NCBI GenBank assembly: GCA_902512655.1
Contig: CABXJR010000004.1
Coordinates: 1 to 47,314, forward strand
Reading direction: 5' to 3'
Source of the DNA: an uncultured SAR86 cluster bacterium
GTDB lineage: Bacteria > Pseudomonadota > Gammaproteobacteria > Magnimaribacterales > D2472
Length of the DNA: 47,314 nt
A model generated the notes under the pieces. The model was given only the letters and a program-made list of their open reading frames with translations, ran no database searches and was not told the DNA's origin. Shown here piece by piece: positions 1 to 9,046 of this stretch (within the stretch, counting starts at the first letter, position 1; the number at the start of each line of letters is the position of its first letter). The position numbers and the translations under genes are program-made.

Positions 1-1100
1 CCATCATGTCTGAAACTAAAATAAGCGCTCATCACATGGACGCAGTCGGCAATCCCTACGCCAAAAATAAGTAGAACCGTTAACCCGATCATTGTGGACA
101 CAGTAATACCCATCCAAACAGTTATTCCCCAACACCAAGCTACGCTGAGCGCTATGGTGACCATCGACCAGACTAGCGCGCTTCCGGAGCGGAATAAGAC
201 CCACAAGAGCAAAGAAAAAATTAATATCATCAGGACGCCCAGCACAGCCATCTGATTGAGCACCCCTTGCATTTGTCCCATCATGGGGGGAGTGCCAACC
301 GGGTAAAAGCTTAGTTCATTTGTATATTTTTGATAAACCCCTGTCAGGGCCTCATCAAAAGAGAAATAAGCCAATTGATCGGTATCCTGAAATTCAATGT
401 CTTGCACAACAGCACTGTCATCAAAAGTGAGATCAAAGTTAGCAAAGCCATCATCCAGCTCAATACCAGCAATGTCTACGACAGATTCATACCCCTCTAC
501 CGGGATTGTTCCGAAGTCTGTTTGAACCAGTATTGCTCCGTACTTTCCGTTTTCTGAATAAAACGCTCCTACATAATCCCGTTGATTTAAAGCCTTATCT
601 TTAATTTTTTGAAGTTCGGTCTTACCGTTTGGAAGTTGTCTAGGAATTAGCCTATCTGATCTTAATGTATCTCCTGTGCTTTCTTGGACTTTAATATTTG
701 CAAGAGATTGGATTCTACGAATATGGGAAAGCTCTTCCCATGGAATTTCAGGATATTCACTCCTGTCAAGATCTCTCCAGTTAACAAGATTATCGGTTAG
801 TTGTTGGGCTGTGATTAAAGATTCACGGGAAAAAACATTGCCATCTTTCGGAGCATAAATTATAAATACCGAATCATCCCCACCAAATTGGCTACGAAAT
901 TCATCAAGCGCTATTTGTGTTGGATTTTCCTCTTCTAGAAAACTGTCTGTAGACATATCGAAAACGGTAAGATTAAAAACCCCATACAATAGAAATGCTG
1001 AGATAATAACCAGGCTAGACAGAACTTGCTTTTTATAGTCAAGAATAAGGCTGGGAATTTTCCCGAATAATTCTGTGAGCCCTAAAAGAATCTTATCCAT
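1..1100 (-). CDS. MMPL/RND-superfamily exporter, N-terminal part (truncated at window start)
   Basis: Own reverse-strand translation from ATG at 1100: MDKILLGLTELFGKIPSLILDYKKQVLSSLVIISAFLLYGVFNLTVFDMSTDSFLEEENP...; a later multi-TM block ends GLTVLLIFGVGIADCVHVMSAYFSFRHDG, typical of MMPL-family exporters. Open to window edge, so absent from the ORF track. Confidence 0.85.
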   Translation of the reverse strand, partial: MDKILLGLTELFGKIPSLILDYKKQVLSSLVIISAFLLYGVFNLTVFDMSTDSFLEEENPTQIALDEFRSQFGGDDSVFIIYAPKDGNVFSRESLITAQQLTDNLVNWRDLDRSEYPEIPWEELSHIRRIQSLANIKVQESTGDTLRSDRLIPRQLPNGKTELQKIKDKALNQRDYVGAFYSENGKYGAILVQTDFGTIPVEGYESVVDIAGIELDDGFANFDLTFDDSAVVQDIEFQDTDQLAYFSFDEALTGVYQKYTNELSFYPVGTPPMMGQMQGVLNQMAVLGVLMILIFSLLLWVLFRSGSALVWSMVTIALSVAWCWGITVWMGITVSTMIGLTVLLIFGVGIADCVHVMSAYFSFRHD

Positions 1101-1220
1101 GATTTCTTCCTTGATTAATTTTGATTAGAAGTCTAAAACCTAAAGTGTAACAAGTTTCATAATTGTGTTAGCTTTTACTCAGGCAAAAGTATTGGATGGG
1201 AGAAATAAATGGCTATGAGT

Positions 1221-1412
1221 TCAGACTTTTTCGTCACATTTAAACCCCTGAAAACCCTTTAAGTAATTGGAATTTATGTTTTCGATAGCTATTTTAATAT
1301 CTTCTGGGCTAATATCCTTATCGGATAGTTAAGCTAATACTGCTGGAATAAAGGTAATCATTCCAATCGAAATGATGACTAACCTGTTAGCCTTTAAGAA
1401 GTTTAATTTCAT
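1221..1412 (-). pseudogene. Small secreted protein ORF interrupted by an in-frame TAA
   Basis: Reverse-strand reading from ATG at 1412: MKLNFLKANRLVIISIGMITFIPAVLA*LSDKDISPEDIKIAIENINSNYLKGFQGFKCDEKV*; signal peptide-like N-terminus ending in a V-L-A site, TAA at 1331-1329, same frame stays open to TGA at 1223-1221. Confidence 0.4.
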
Positions 1413-1462
1413 TAATTTTATAATTATACTTTTTTATAAACAGGGAGAGCTTTAAGATATTA

Positions 1463-4051
1463 TTACTCTGAAAGATCATGAAGAGTGATAAATTTACAGC
1501 CAAGTTCAGTCAATTCATGGTTATTTTTTTTAATGTCCTCAAAGAAATTCCATGCCAGCACTATAATATAATCAGGGGGGTCTTTCATAATATTCTCTTT
1601 ACTTTTGATTGGAATATTTACTCCCGGTACAAATAAACCTTGCTTTAACTCATTATCTTCAACAATATAGTCGATATATTGGGTTGAAATACCAAAATAA
1701 TTTAATACAGTTGTTGCCTTGGCTGGGGCGCCAAAACCTACAATCGTTTTCCCCTCTAATTTTAATTTTTTAATATTTTGGAGCGTCTTTACCTTGATAG
1801 TTTCAACTTTCTCACCAAAGTCTAAGTATGTTTTGTAATCAGTTAAGCCTTTGCTTTTTTCTAGTTCAAGGATTTCATTAACACTATTATCAATATTATG
1901 AGGATTATTCTCTACGTAAACTCTGATTGAGCCTCCATGAGTATTTATCCTTTCAATTTTTACAATCGTATAGCCTAAATTTAGAAAAAAGTTATTAATT
2001 GAGGTGGCGCTCCAATAATTCACATGCTCATGATAAATATTGTCAAATATAACGTTATCAAGCATGTCTATCATTGATTGCACTTCAACAATAAAAGTTC
2101 CATCTTCTTTGAGGATTTTAAAAACACAATCAGCTATTTCCTTGAGATCATCAGCATGCGCAAATACATTTGATGCTGTAACCAAATCAGCAGCGCCATG
2201 AGCATCAAGGATTTGATCAGCAACCTCATCATCAAAATATTTATTTAGAGTAGGTATTCCATGACTTTCAGAAATTTCTGCAATATTTTTTGCCGGCTCA
2301 ACTCCCAGAACCTTAACGCCATGCTCTAATAATGGTTTTAAGAACACCCCATCATTTGAACCTATATCAACTACTAATGAATGTTCGTCTAATTTATAAG
2401 CCTTAATATATTTTTCAGCCGCCTCTTTAAAGTGATTTCTAAACGACTCTGCGGTTGAAGATACGTATAGATAATGATCAAATAACTTCGCAGGAGGAAC
2501 TACAAAACTTAATTGACAATTATGACTATCCGGACAATAAGTCATTTCAAGAGGGAATAATTCGGCTTCATCATCATTATTTTTTAATAAATTATTTGCT
2601 AATGGTGATAGGCCCAATGATAGAACTGGCTTTATATTATCGCTACCAGTAGCTCTACATTTTGTAGAATAGTTTTCTAGTAGATTCTGCCCAAACTCAT
2701 CATCGACCAAAGTATGTCTAACTGTATGATAAATTGCTTTAGATAGATCATATTTCTCACCATAATTATCATGCTTTCTATCGCCTCTGACTAAATTCAA
2801 AAAGATGGAATCTTCTAAAAAAACCATTGTATGAATAATATTAGGGTGAATATTACATAAATCTCCTGGATAGATAATCTTGGTTGTAACTGGTGACTCT
2901 GGATCTGCTAAATCTTGAAGAACGCTGATATATTTTCCGCTCATCAGAATAGTTTTTTGCTCCATCACAGGATGATAATGATTTGCTCTAATGGTGCCTG
3001 CAGTTGACTCAATATATCCAATCCAATTAACTGGCTCCTCAAGCACATAATTAGTAATTAGACCTCTTTCATCTTTAAAATCATCGCCATTTGGTGTCAG
3101 CCATTCCCAATCATTGGGCCGTTGATGTTCTGACCACTTAGCAATCATTTCATGAAGAGACTCTTCTAAGTTTACTCCGAATTCAAATCCAGTATTTAAA
3201 AGTTTCTTATTAGAAATTGAATACCCTAAATTTGGTATTGGATCATCTGTTTCAATCAAACTCAGCTTGGGATTAATTTTTTTACAGATCTCAGCCACTT
3301 CTTTGACTGTTACAATATCCTTGGCTACATGGAAGGTTTCCCTAGAAATCTCTTGATTTTCTGCCATAAATTTAAAACACCTTACAACATCTGCAATCGG
3401 AACAAGCGTTTTTAATTGAACGCCTCCCGAAAACAATTTGATAGTTCCATCTTGAGAAGCAATTTTAGAGAATAGGTTGGGCATAATGCCAATTCTAGTT
3501 GAGTCGCCTGAATATCCATATACTGATGCTAACCTGCATATAATGTAGTTCACAGAAGATTCCTGAAGATCAAGCTCCGTCTGATTTTTCCCTGTAGCAT
3601 ATTTTAGATAGGGATTTGTTGGTTCGTCTTCAGTAATATTTTCTACTTTTTCTGAAAAACCTTCATATACAACATGAGTTGAAGGAAAAATTAACTTACA
3701 GTTTTTTGGAATTGCTTCAATGACATTTCTGGACCCTTTTATTCCAACATTAGCAATTTCATTGCTCTTCTCTGGATTGCCTAGCTCTTCTTCAGTTGTG
3801 TATGCAACATCAGTGATGCCAGCAAGATGAAATACAACATCAGCATCATGCAATACTAATGAAAGTAATTCTTTATCAAGAATATCTCCCTGGATAAATT
3901 TAATGCTCCACTTCCTTAGTTGAGCAACAGAGGCAGATTTAAAGTTCTTGTCATAAACAATAACTTCCTTGAACCTGGATTCACCCGAATATAAATTACA
4001 AAGTTCTGTACCCAAGTATCCCAATCCACCAGTTATAACTATTTTTTCCAT
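1463..4051 (-). CDS. Three-domain fusion: NAD-dependent epimerase/dehydratase + cupin-like (sugar epimerase-like) + SAM-dependent C-methyltransferase
   Basis: 862 aa. N-term extended SDR (VITGGLGYLGTELCNLY, ...NPYLKYATGKNQTE); middle cupin-like block (IRANHYHPVMEQKTILMSGKYISVLQD...PGDLCNIHPNIIHTMVFLED); C-term methyltransferase (VVDIGSNDGVFLKPLLEHGVKVLGVEP...; GFGAPAKATTVLNYFGI) of the TylCIII/NovU-like C-methyltransferase type. Confidence 0.85.
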   Translation of the reverse strand: MEKIVITGGLGYLGTELCNLYSGESRFKEVIVYDKNFKSASVAQLRKWSIKFIQGDILDKELLSLVLHDADVVFHLAGITDVAYTTEEELGNPEKSNEIANVGIKGSRNVIEAIPKNCKLIFPSTHVVYEGFSEKVENITEDEPTNPYLKYATGKNQTELDLQESSVNYIICRLASVYGYSGDSTRIGIMPNLFSKIASQDGTIKLFSGGVQLKTLVPIADVVRCFKFMAENQEISRETFHVAKDIVTVKEVAEICKKINPKLSLIETDDPIPNLGYSISNKKLLNTGFEFGVNLEESLHEMIAKWSEHQRPNDWEWLTPNGDDFKDERGLITNYVLEEPVNWIGYIESTAGTIRANHYHPVMEQKTILMSGKYISVLQDLADPESPVTTKIIYPGDLCNIHPNIIHTMVFLEDSIFLNLVRGDRKHDNYGEKYDLSKAIYHTVRHTLVDDEFGQNLLENYSTKCRATGSDNIKPVLSLGLSPLANNLLKNNDDEAELFPLEMTYCPDSHNCQLSFVVPPAKLFDHYLYVSSTAESFRNHFKEAAEKYIKAYKLDEHSLVVDIGSNDGVFLKPLLEHGVKVLGVEPAKNIAEISESHGIPTLNKYFDDEVADQILDAHGAADLVTASNVFAHADDLKEIADCVFKILKEDGTFIVEVQSMIDMLDNVIFDNIYHEHVNYWSATSINNFFLNLGYTIVKIERINTHGGSIRVYVENNPHNIDNSVNEILELEKSKGLTDYKTYLDFGEKVETIKVKTLQNIKKLKLEGKTIVGFGAPAKATTVLNYFGISTQYIDYIVEDNELKQGLFVPGVNIPIKSKENIMKDPPDYIIVLAWNFFEDIKKNNHELTELGCKFITLHDLSE

Positions 4052-4111
4052 GATTTTAATCCTTAAATCTCTTCACCCTCTTGCCCTATAGTCTAAATCT
4101 TTTTAAAGATC

Positions 4112-4117
4112 ATTATA
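4112..4117 (-). promoter_or_regulatory. Candidate -10 element (TATAAT) upstream of the 862-aa fusion gene
   Basis: Exact TATAAT on the reverse strand between the tRNA and the gene, ~60 nt upstream of its ATG; -35 is weak (TTTCAG at 17-nt spacing). Confidence 0.3.
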
Positions 4118-4206
4118 CTTAATCTAACCTTTTTCTGAAAAGAAACATTGAAATTGAAGATCATTAAGAAGTATAAAAATGCTTAGAATAAATTTTATCA
4201 TTGCAA

Positions 4207-4283
4207 TGGTGGGCCCGGGAGGACTCGAACCTCCGACCAATGGATTATGAGTCCACTGCTCTAACCAACTGAGCTACAGGCCC
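4207..4283 (-). tRNA. tRNA with CAT anticodon (tRNA-Met elongator or tRNA-Ile2 lysidine type)
   Basis: Reverse complement GGGCCTGTAGCTCAGTTGGTTAGAGCAGTGGACTCATAATCCATTGGTCGGAGGTTCGAGTCCTCCCGGGCCCACCA: 7-bp acceptor, D-arm, anticodon loop CTCATAA, T-arm GGAGG-TTCGAGT-CCTCC, encoded CCA. Confidence 0.95.
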
Positions 4284-4393
4284 AAAAGAAGTAGCTATAA
4301 TATCTTAGAAATCAGCGAATCATTATATAAGAATTATTTCTTTAAGTAAGTATTGATGATGTCGTTGTTTTTAACCTAAGGTATTATTTGGGC

Positions 4394-5032
4394 ATGATTA
4401 TTTTAAATGAAAACACTGCATTCGCTAAAGGTGGAAATAGAAATTGCTTTATAAGTCCTATAAATAGTAATCGATGTCTAAAAGTTGTTCATAAGAGTCT
4501 GCAAGAGAATGCTAAAAGGAATGTTGCCTGGTATAAAAAATTCCAACCTAAAAGTCACTTTGATGATAATTTAAGAGAAGAACGAGCGTATCAGCAGAAT
4601 GCTTTAAAGGTTTCCCACGAATCCTCTGTGTGGAATCACCTGGCTAAGTGGTATGGAATGATCGAAACAAACCTGGGTCCAGCATCAGAAACTGAATTAA
4701 TTAGAAATAATAATGAAATTGCTGAAACATTAGAAAGCTATCTTTTTAGAGAGGGTCTTACAGATGAGATCAATGAAGCCATTAAACTATTTGAAGCATG
4801 GCTAAGAGAGCACTTAGTCCTTACAAAAAACCTTATTCCCCATAATATAGTTCTGCAAAAAAATAATGGAGTCATTATTTTAAAAATTATAGATGGGCTT
4901 GGATGCAAAGCTTTAGTGCCTTTGCCAAAATACAGTAAATATTTTGCTCGTATTTATGTTGAGCGGCGAATCCAGCTTATGTGGAGCAGAATTAACTGGG
5001 ATCTTAGTGGCAGAAAAGGTAATTGGAAATAG
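4394..5032 (+). CDS. YrbL-family (PhoP regulatory network protein) kinase-like protein
   Basis: ORF 4388..5032; ATG at 4394 (TTG at 4388). KGGNRNCFISPINSNRCLKVVHK and ...NLIPHNIVL...IIDGLGCKALVPLPKYSKYFARIYVERRI match my memory of the YrbL family. Confidence 0.75.
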   Translation: MIILNENTAFAKGGNRNCFISPINSNRCLKVVHKSLQENAKRNVAWYKKFQPKSHFDDNLREERAYQQNALKVSHESSVWNHLAKWYGMIETNLGPASETELIRNNNEIAETLESYLFREGLTDEINEAIKLFEAWLREHLVLTKNLIPHNIVLQKNNGVIILKIIDGLGCKALVPLPKYSKYFARIYVERRIQLMWSRINWDLSGRKGNWK

Positions 5033-5037
5033 CGCTA

Positions 5038-6843
5038 CTACTCATCCAAAAAATTCTTAAGATGACTTGATCGACTTGGGTGTCTTAGTTTTCTTAAAGC
5101 TTTGGCCTCTATTTGACGGATTCTTTCTCTTGTAACGTCAAATTGTTTACCCACTTCCTCGAGAGTATGATCAGTATTCATGCCGATACCAAAGCGCATT
5201 CTTAGAACCTTTGCTTCTCGGGCAGTAAGAGAAGACAACACGTCATCAGTTGCAAAATTTAAACTTCCCTCAGTAGCATTTTGAAGCGGGGAATGAATTA
5301 CAGTATCTTCAATAAAATCGCCGAGATTTGAGTCTTCATCATCGCCAATGGGCGTTTCCATGGAAATGGGCTCCTTCGCAATTTTAAGGACCTTTCTAAC
5401 CTTATCCTCGGGCATATCAAGTTCTTTACTTAGCTCTTCAGGAGTTGGCTCTCTACCCATATCTTGCATCATTTGTCGAGATACACGATTTAATTTATTT
5501 ATTGTTTCAATCATATGAACAGGAATACGAATGGTTCTTGCTTGGTCAGCAATGGACCTTGTAATTGCCTGTCTAATCCACCAAGTTGCATAAGTTGAGA
5601 ATTTATAGCCCCTTCTATACTCAAACTTATCTACTGCTTTCATCAATCCAATATTTCCCTCTTGGATTAAATCTAAAAATTGAAGACCTCTGTTCGTATA
5701 TTTTTTAGCAATTGAGATTACAAGCCTAAGGTTAGCTTCAACCATATCTTTCTTGGCACGCCTCATTTTTGTCTCGCCCATAGACATTGCACGATTAATC
5801 TCTTTAATATCCTTAACGCTTAAGCCCACTCTCTCTTCAACAGCTTTAATAGCTTTCTGTGCTATCACTACATCAGGCTTAATATGCTCTAGTGATTTTT
5901 TAGAGTATTCTTTATTTCTCATCAAGGAGTCAACCCATTTCACTTTGGTAATATTATCTTTGTACATAGCAATAAAATCTTTGCGAGGAATTCTTGCAGA
6001 TTTAACAAAAAAGAACTGGATTCTTTTTTCATGTAAGCGAATTTCAGCCAAGTCACTCCTTGCAAAGAAAGCCAAATCTTCAAACATTTTTGGTGAAAAT
6101 TTGAGAAACTGGAATATTAATCCAAGTTTTGTGAACTCTGCTTTTGCTTCTTTAGAATGTCTACCTTTTGATCCAACTACTTTATGTGTCTTGTTAAATT
6201 GACGTTTTAAATTCGTCATGCGTCTTTGAACTTCAGCTAAATCAGGCCCATTATCAACCTCTTCATCGCTCTCTTCTAATTGTTTGGCCTTCTCACTTCC
6301 AGGTCCAGCCGAAGGAACTTCTTCCATTTCTTCCAAGAAACCAGTCAATAATTCGCTGAGCTTTTTATCTTCGCATTTAACTTGCTCATAAAAATCAATA
6401 GTATGCTCAACAATTCCCGGATAATGAACGCTTGCATCAAGCAGGTCACGCATACCTTCCTCAATACGTTTAGCAATTTCAATCTCGCCTTCGCGAGTGA
6501 GTAGATCAACGGTGCCCATTTCACGCATGTACATTCTGACCGGATCGGTTGTGCGCCCAGTTTCATTCTCCACGGCGGCTAAAGCTTCAGCCGCTTGCTC
6601 GAGAGCTATGTCATCTTGATCATCAGATGATTCAGATAGCATGAGGGTATCTGCATCAGGCGCAGTCTCGTGTACTTGAAGGCCTAAATCATTGATCATA
6701 CCAATGATTTCATCAACCTGATCGGGATCGGAAATATCTTCTGGAAGATGATCGTTTACGTCTGCATACGTTAAATAGCCCTGCTCTCGGCCTTTTTCAA
6801 TTAACTCTGCAATTCTTGAACCTTGTTTTTTTAGCTTATCCAC
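5038..6843 (-). CDS. rpoD: RNA polymerase primary sigma factor RpoD (sigma-70)
   Basis: 601 aa; regions 2-4: [112 protein letters not shown]. Confidence 0.98.
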   Translation of the reverse strand: MDKLKKQGSRIAELIEKGREQGYLTYADVNDHLPEDISDPDQVDEIIGMINDLGLQVHETAPDADTLMLSESSDDQDDIALEQAAEALAAVENETGRTTDPVRMYMREMGTVDLLTREGEIEIAKRIEEGMRDLLDASVHYPGIVEHTIDFYEQVKCEDKKLSELLTGFLEEMEEVPSAGPGSEKAKQLEESDEEVDNGPDLAEVQRRMTNLKRQFNKTHKVVGSKGRHSKEAKAEFTKLGLIFQFLKFSPKMFEDLAFFARSDLAEIRLHEKRIQFFFVKSARIPRKDFIAMYKDNITKVKWVDSLMRNKEYSKKSLEHIKPDVVIAQKAIKAVEERVGLSVKDIKEINRAMSMGETKMRRAKKDMVEANLRLVISIAKKYTNRGLQFLDLIQEGNIGLMKAVDKFEYRRGYKFSTYATWWIRQAITRSIADQARTIRIPVHMIETINKLNRVSRQMMQDMGREPTPEELSKELDMPEDKVRKVLKIAKEPISMETPIGDDEDSNLGDFIEDTVIHSPLQNATEGSLNFATDDVLSSLTAREAKVLRMRFGIGMNTDHTLEEVGKQFDVTRERIRQIEAKALRKLRHPSRSSHLKNFLDE

Positions 6844-6895
6844 TCAATGCCTCTCTCTAAATCATTCACTATATGTGATGCCAAACTTGATTTTT

Positions 6896-8653
6896 TCAAT
6901 CTTGTTTCGAACTTAATTTTTCTAACCAATTTCGATCATCATCAGTGATTTCATGCTTTTTTAAGATGATTTGTTGTAAATCTCTTCTTTCTGCTGGCGT
7001 AATCGAGCTGACATTATACTTGTCTTTGAGTGTTTGCTCTCTATCTTTTTGATTTTTTAGCAAAATATCCATGCAATCGGTTACTAGCTTTAATGCATTT
7101 TTTTCTGATAATTCAAGCCCAGCTACAACAGCTTCAGAGAAATATCCTTTAATTTGATCTGATTCAAGACTTTCAATTACCCTAGATGGTTTTATGTCAG
7201 GTTTTTGCTTGTATAAATCTAAAATGACAAATAAAAAGTCAAACTTCGGATTATTCTTTAATTCATCAAAGAGGGGTTCTTCTGCAATAGCTGGAAAGGC
7301 CAATAAAGCACTAAAAATACTAATAACTGCTTTTACTCTAACTGGTGTATTTGAAGTTGATCTCATGACATGATCTGATTCTTGCCTAAGAGCTTGGCTT
7401 GAGGATACATCCATGGTTTTAACATCCATGCCGCATAATTTTGAGACCTCGGTGGAGTAAATCTCTTTAATCACTGAATTATTGATTTTATTTACAATTG
7501 GAATGGCAAAAGATGCTGCCTGAGCTCTGCCCTCCAACGTCTCTAAATTGAATTCTTTTACCTTCGATAAAAAGTATGATGAAAGGGAAATTGATTCATC
7601 TAGGAGTTTTTTAAAAGCCTCCAATCCATTCTCATTAATATATGAATCTGGGTCATGGCCTTGATCAAAAAATACAAAATGAATATTTATATCTTCTCTT
7701 ATGATTGGAAAAGTATTTTCAACCGCTTTCCAAGCTGCTTTACCTCCGGCCAAATCTCCATCAAAAGCAAAAAATATCTTATTGGTATAACGCATTATTT
7801 TAGAAACATGATTTGGTGTTACGGCTGTTCCTAAAGTTGCTACTGCATTTTTGATGCCATGTTCATAGAGCCCTATTACATCCATATATCCTTCGACAAC
7901 TATTAATGACGCAATATTTTTCTCTAATTCTTTAACTTCATATAAACCAAATAACTCATTTGATTTGTTAAAAAATGGAGTTTCTGGTGAATTAAGATAC
8001 TTCGGCTCTCCCTCATCTATTATTCTTCCGCCCATGGCAATAAAATCGCCTTTAATATTTCTTATTGGAAAAATAACTCTGCCTCTAAACCGATCGTAAA
8101 ATCGATCGTCCTTCCTGCTAAATAATCCAGACTCATCTAATTCTATGCTTGAGGTCTCAGCGCCCAAATGATTCAAAAGACCATCCCATTTATCTTGCGC
8201 ATACCCAATATTAAATTTCTTTGCTGTGGCACCAGTAATCTTTCTATCCTTGAGATACTGAACTGCTTTTGGAGCAGTAGTTTCATTCAGATTGGCTTGA
8301 TAAAATTTTACCGCTTTCTCAACTAAGCCACTAGGTTTAGATTTTTCTGATCTATTATTCTCGTATGGCACAGTCATACCCGCTGAACTTGCCAGAGTTT
8401 CGATCGCGTCAACAAATTCTAGATTTTCATATTGCCTAAGAAAATGAATTGCATTGCCAGACTCCTGGCAAACAAAACAATAAAAAAACTGTTTTTCTTG
8501 GTTAACAGCCATAGAAGGATTTGAATCGTCATGAAATGGACACTGGCACCAATAATTTGATCCCTTTTTATTTAAAGGTATGCGTCTGCCTACAACATCA
8601 ACAATATCGGTTTGATCTAATAACTGATCAATAAAACTACTTGGAATTGACAT
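6896..8653 (-). CDS. dnaG: DNA primase
   Basis: 585 aa; CHC2 zinc finger (CPFHDDSNPSMAVNQEKQFFYCFVCQ), TOPRIM (VVEGYMDVIGLYEHGIKNAVATLGTAVT; FAFDGDLAGGKAA). Confidence 0.97.
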   Translation of the reverse strand: MSIPSSFIDQLLDQTDIVDVVGRRIPLNKKGSNYWCQCPFHDDSNPSMAVNQEKQFFYCFVCQESGNAIHFLRQYENLEFVDAIETLASSAGMTVPYENNRSEKSKPSGLVEKAVKFYQANLNETTAPKAVQYLKDRKITGATAKKFNIGYAQDKWDGLLNHLGAETSSIELDESGLFSRKDDRFYDRFRGRVIFPIRNIKGDFIAMGGRIIDEGEPKYLNSPETPFFNKSNELFGLYEVKELEKNIASLIVVEGYMDVIGLYEHGIKNAVATLGTAVTPNHVSKIMRYTNKIFFAFDGDLAGGKAAWKAVENTFPIIREDINIHFVFFDQGHDPDSYINENGLEAFKKLLDESISLSSYFLSKVKEFNLETLEGRAQAASFAIPIVNKINNSVIKEIYSTEVSKLCGMDVKTMDVSSSQALRQESDHVMRSTSNTPVRVKAVISIFSALLAFPAIAEEPLFDELKNNPKFDFLFVILDLYKQKPDIKPSRVIESLESDQIKGYFSEAVVAGLELSEKNALKLVTDCMDILLKNQKDREQTLKDKYNVSSITPAERRDLQQIILKKHEITDDDRNWLEKLSSKQD

Positions 8654-9044
8654 AGCGCTCTATCCAATTATCTAAAAATATTTTTGCTGCTAAATCATCG
8701 ATTCGATCATCTCTTGCATTCATTTGCGCCAACTGCTTAGCTTCAAATGAGGTTAATCTCTCATCAACCAATTCACAAGGAACATTGCTAATCATTTGGA
8801 GTTTTTTAAAGAATTGGTCAACTTTTTTCATAATTTCACTAGGGGTGCCATCCATGTTTAAAGGGTTCCCAACTAGCAATTGGTCAGGTTTCCATTCATT
8901 GATAAGATCTTCGATCGTATTCCAGATTTCTTTGCCTTCTTGAACAACATCAAGCACCATCAAAGGAGAGGAGGTCCCAGTAATTGTTTGTCCAACAGCG
9001 ACACCAATATGTTGAGTGCCAAAGTCAAAAGCTAAAATCTGCAT
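8637..9044 (-). CDS. ruvX: Holliday junction resolvase-like RuvX/YqgF
   Basis: 135 aa; LAFDFGTQHIGVAVGQ, LLVGNPLNMDGTPSE, VDERLTSFEA; overlaps the dnaG start by 17 nt. Confidence 0.93.
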   Translation of the reverse strand: MQILAFDFGTQHIGVAVGQTITGTSSPLMVLDVVQEGKEIWNTIEDLINEWKPDQLLVGNPLNMDGTPSEIMKKVDQFFKKLQMISNVPCELVDERLTSFEAKQLAQMNARDDRIDDLAAKIFLDNWIERYVNSK

Positions 9045-9046
9045 TG

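Noticed and set aside
16-204. Minus-strand 62-aa ORF 16..204
   Set aside because: Out of frame inside the MMPL exporter coding sequence.
330-858. Plus-strand ORFs 330..557 and 676..858
   Set aside because: Antisense to the clearly coding MMPL exporter frame; no recognisable protein features.
2455-2652. Plus-strand 65-aa ORF inside the fusion gene
   Set aside because: Antisense to the methyltransferase domain; no independent support.
4085-4185. Imperfect repeat pair GATCATTATACTTAATC / GATCATTAAGAAGTATAA downstream of the tRNA
   Set aside because: Considered as a hairpin/terminator or insertion footprint; too AT-rich and imperfect to support without folding calculations.
5753-6566. ORFs 5753..6202 (+) and 6345..6566 (-) within rpoD
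   Set aside because: Shadow ORFs of rpoD, which has strong family motifs in its own frame.
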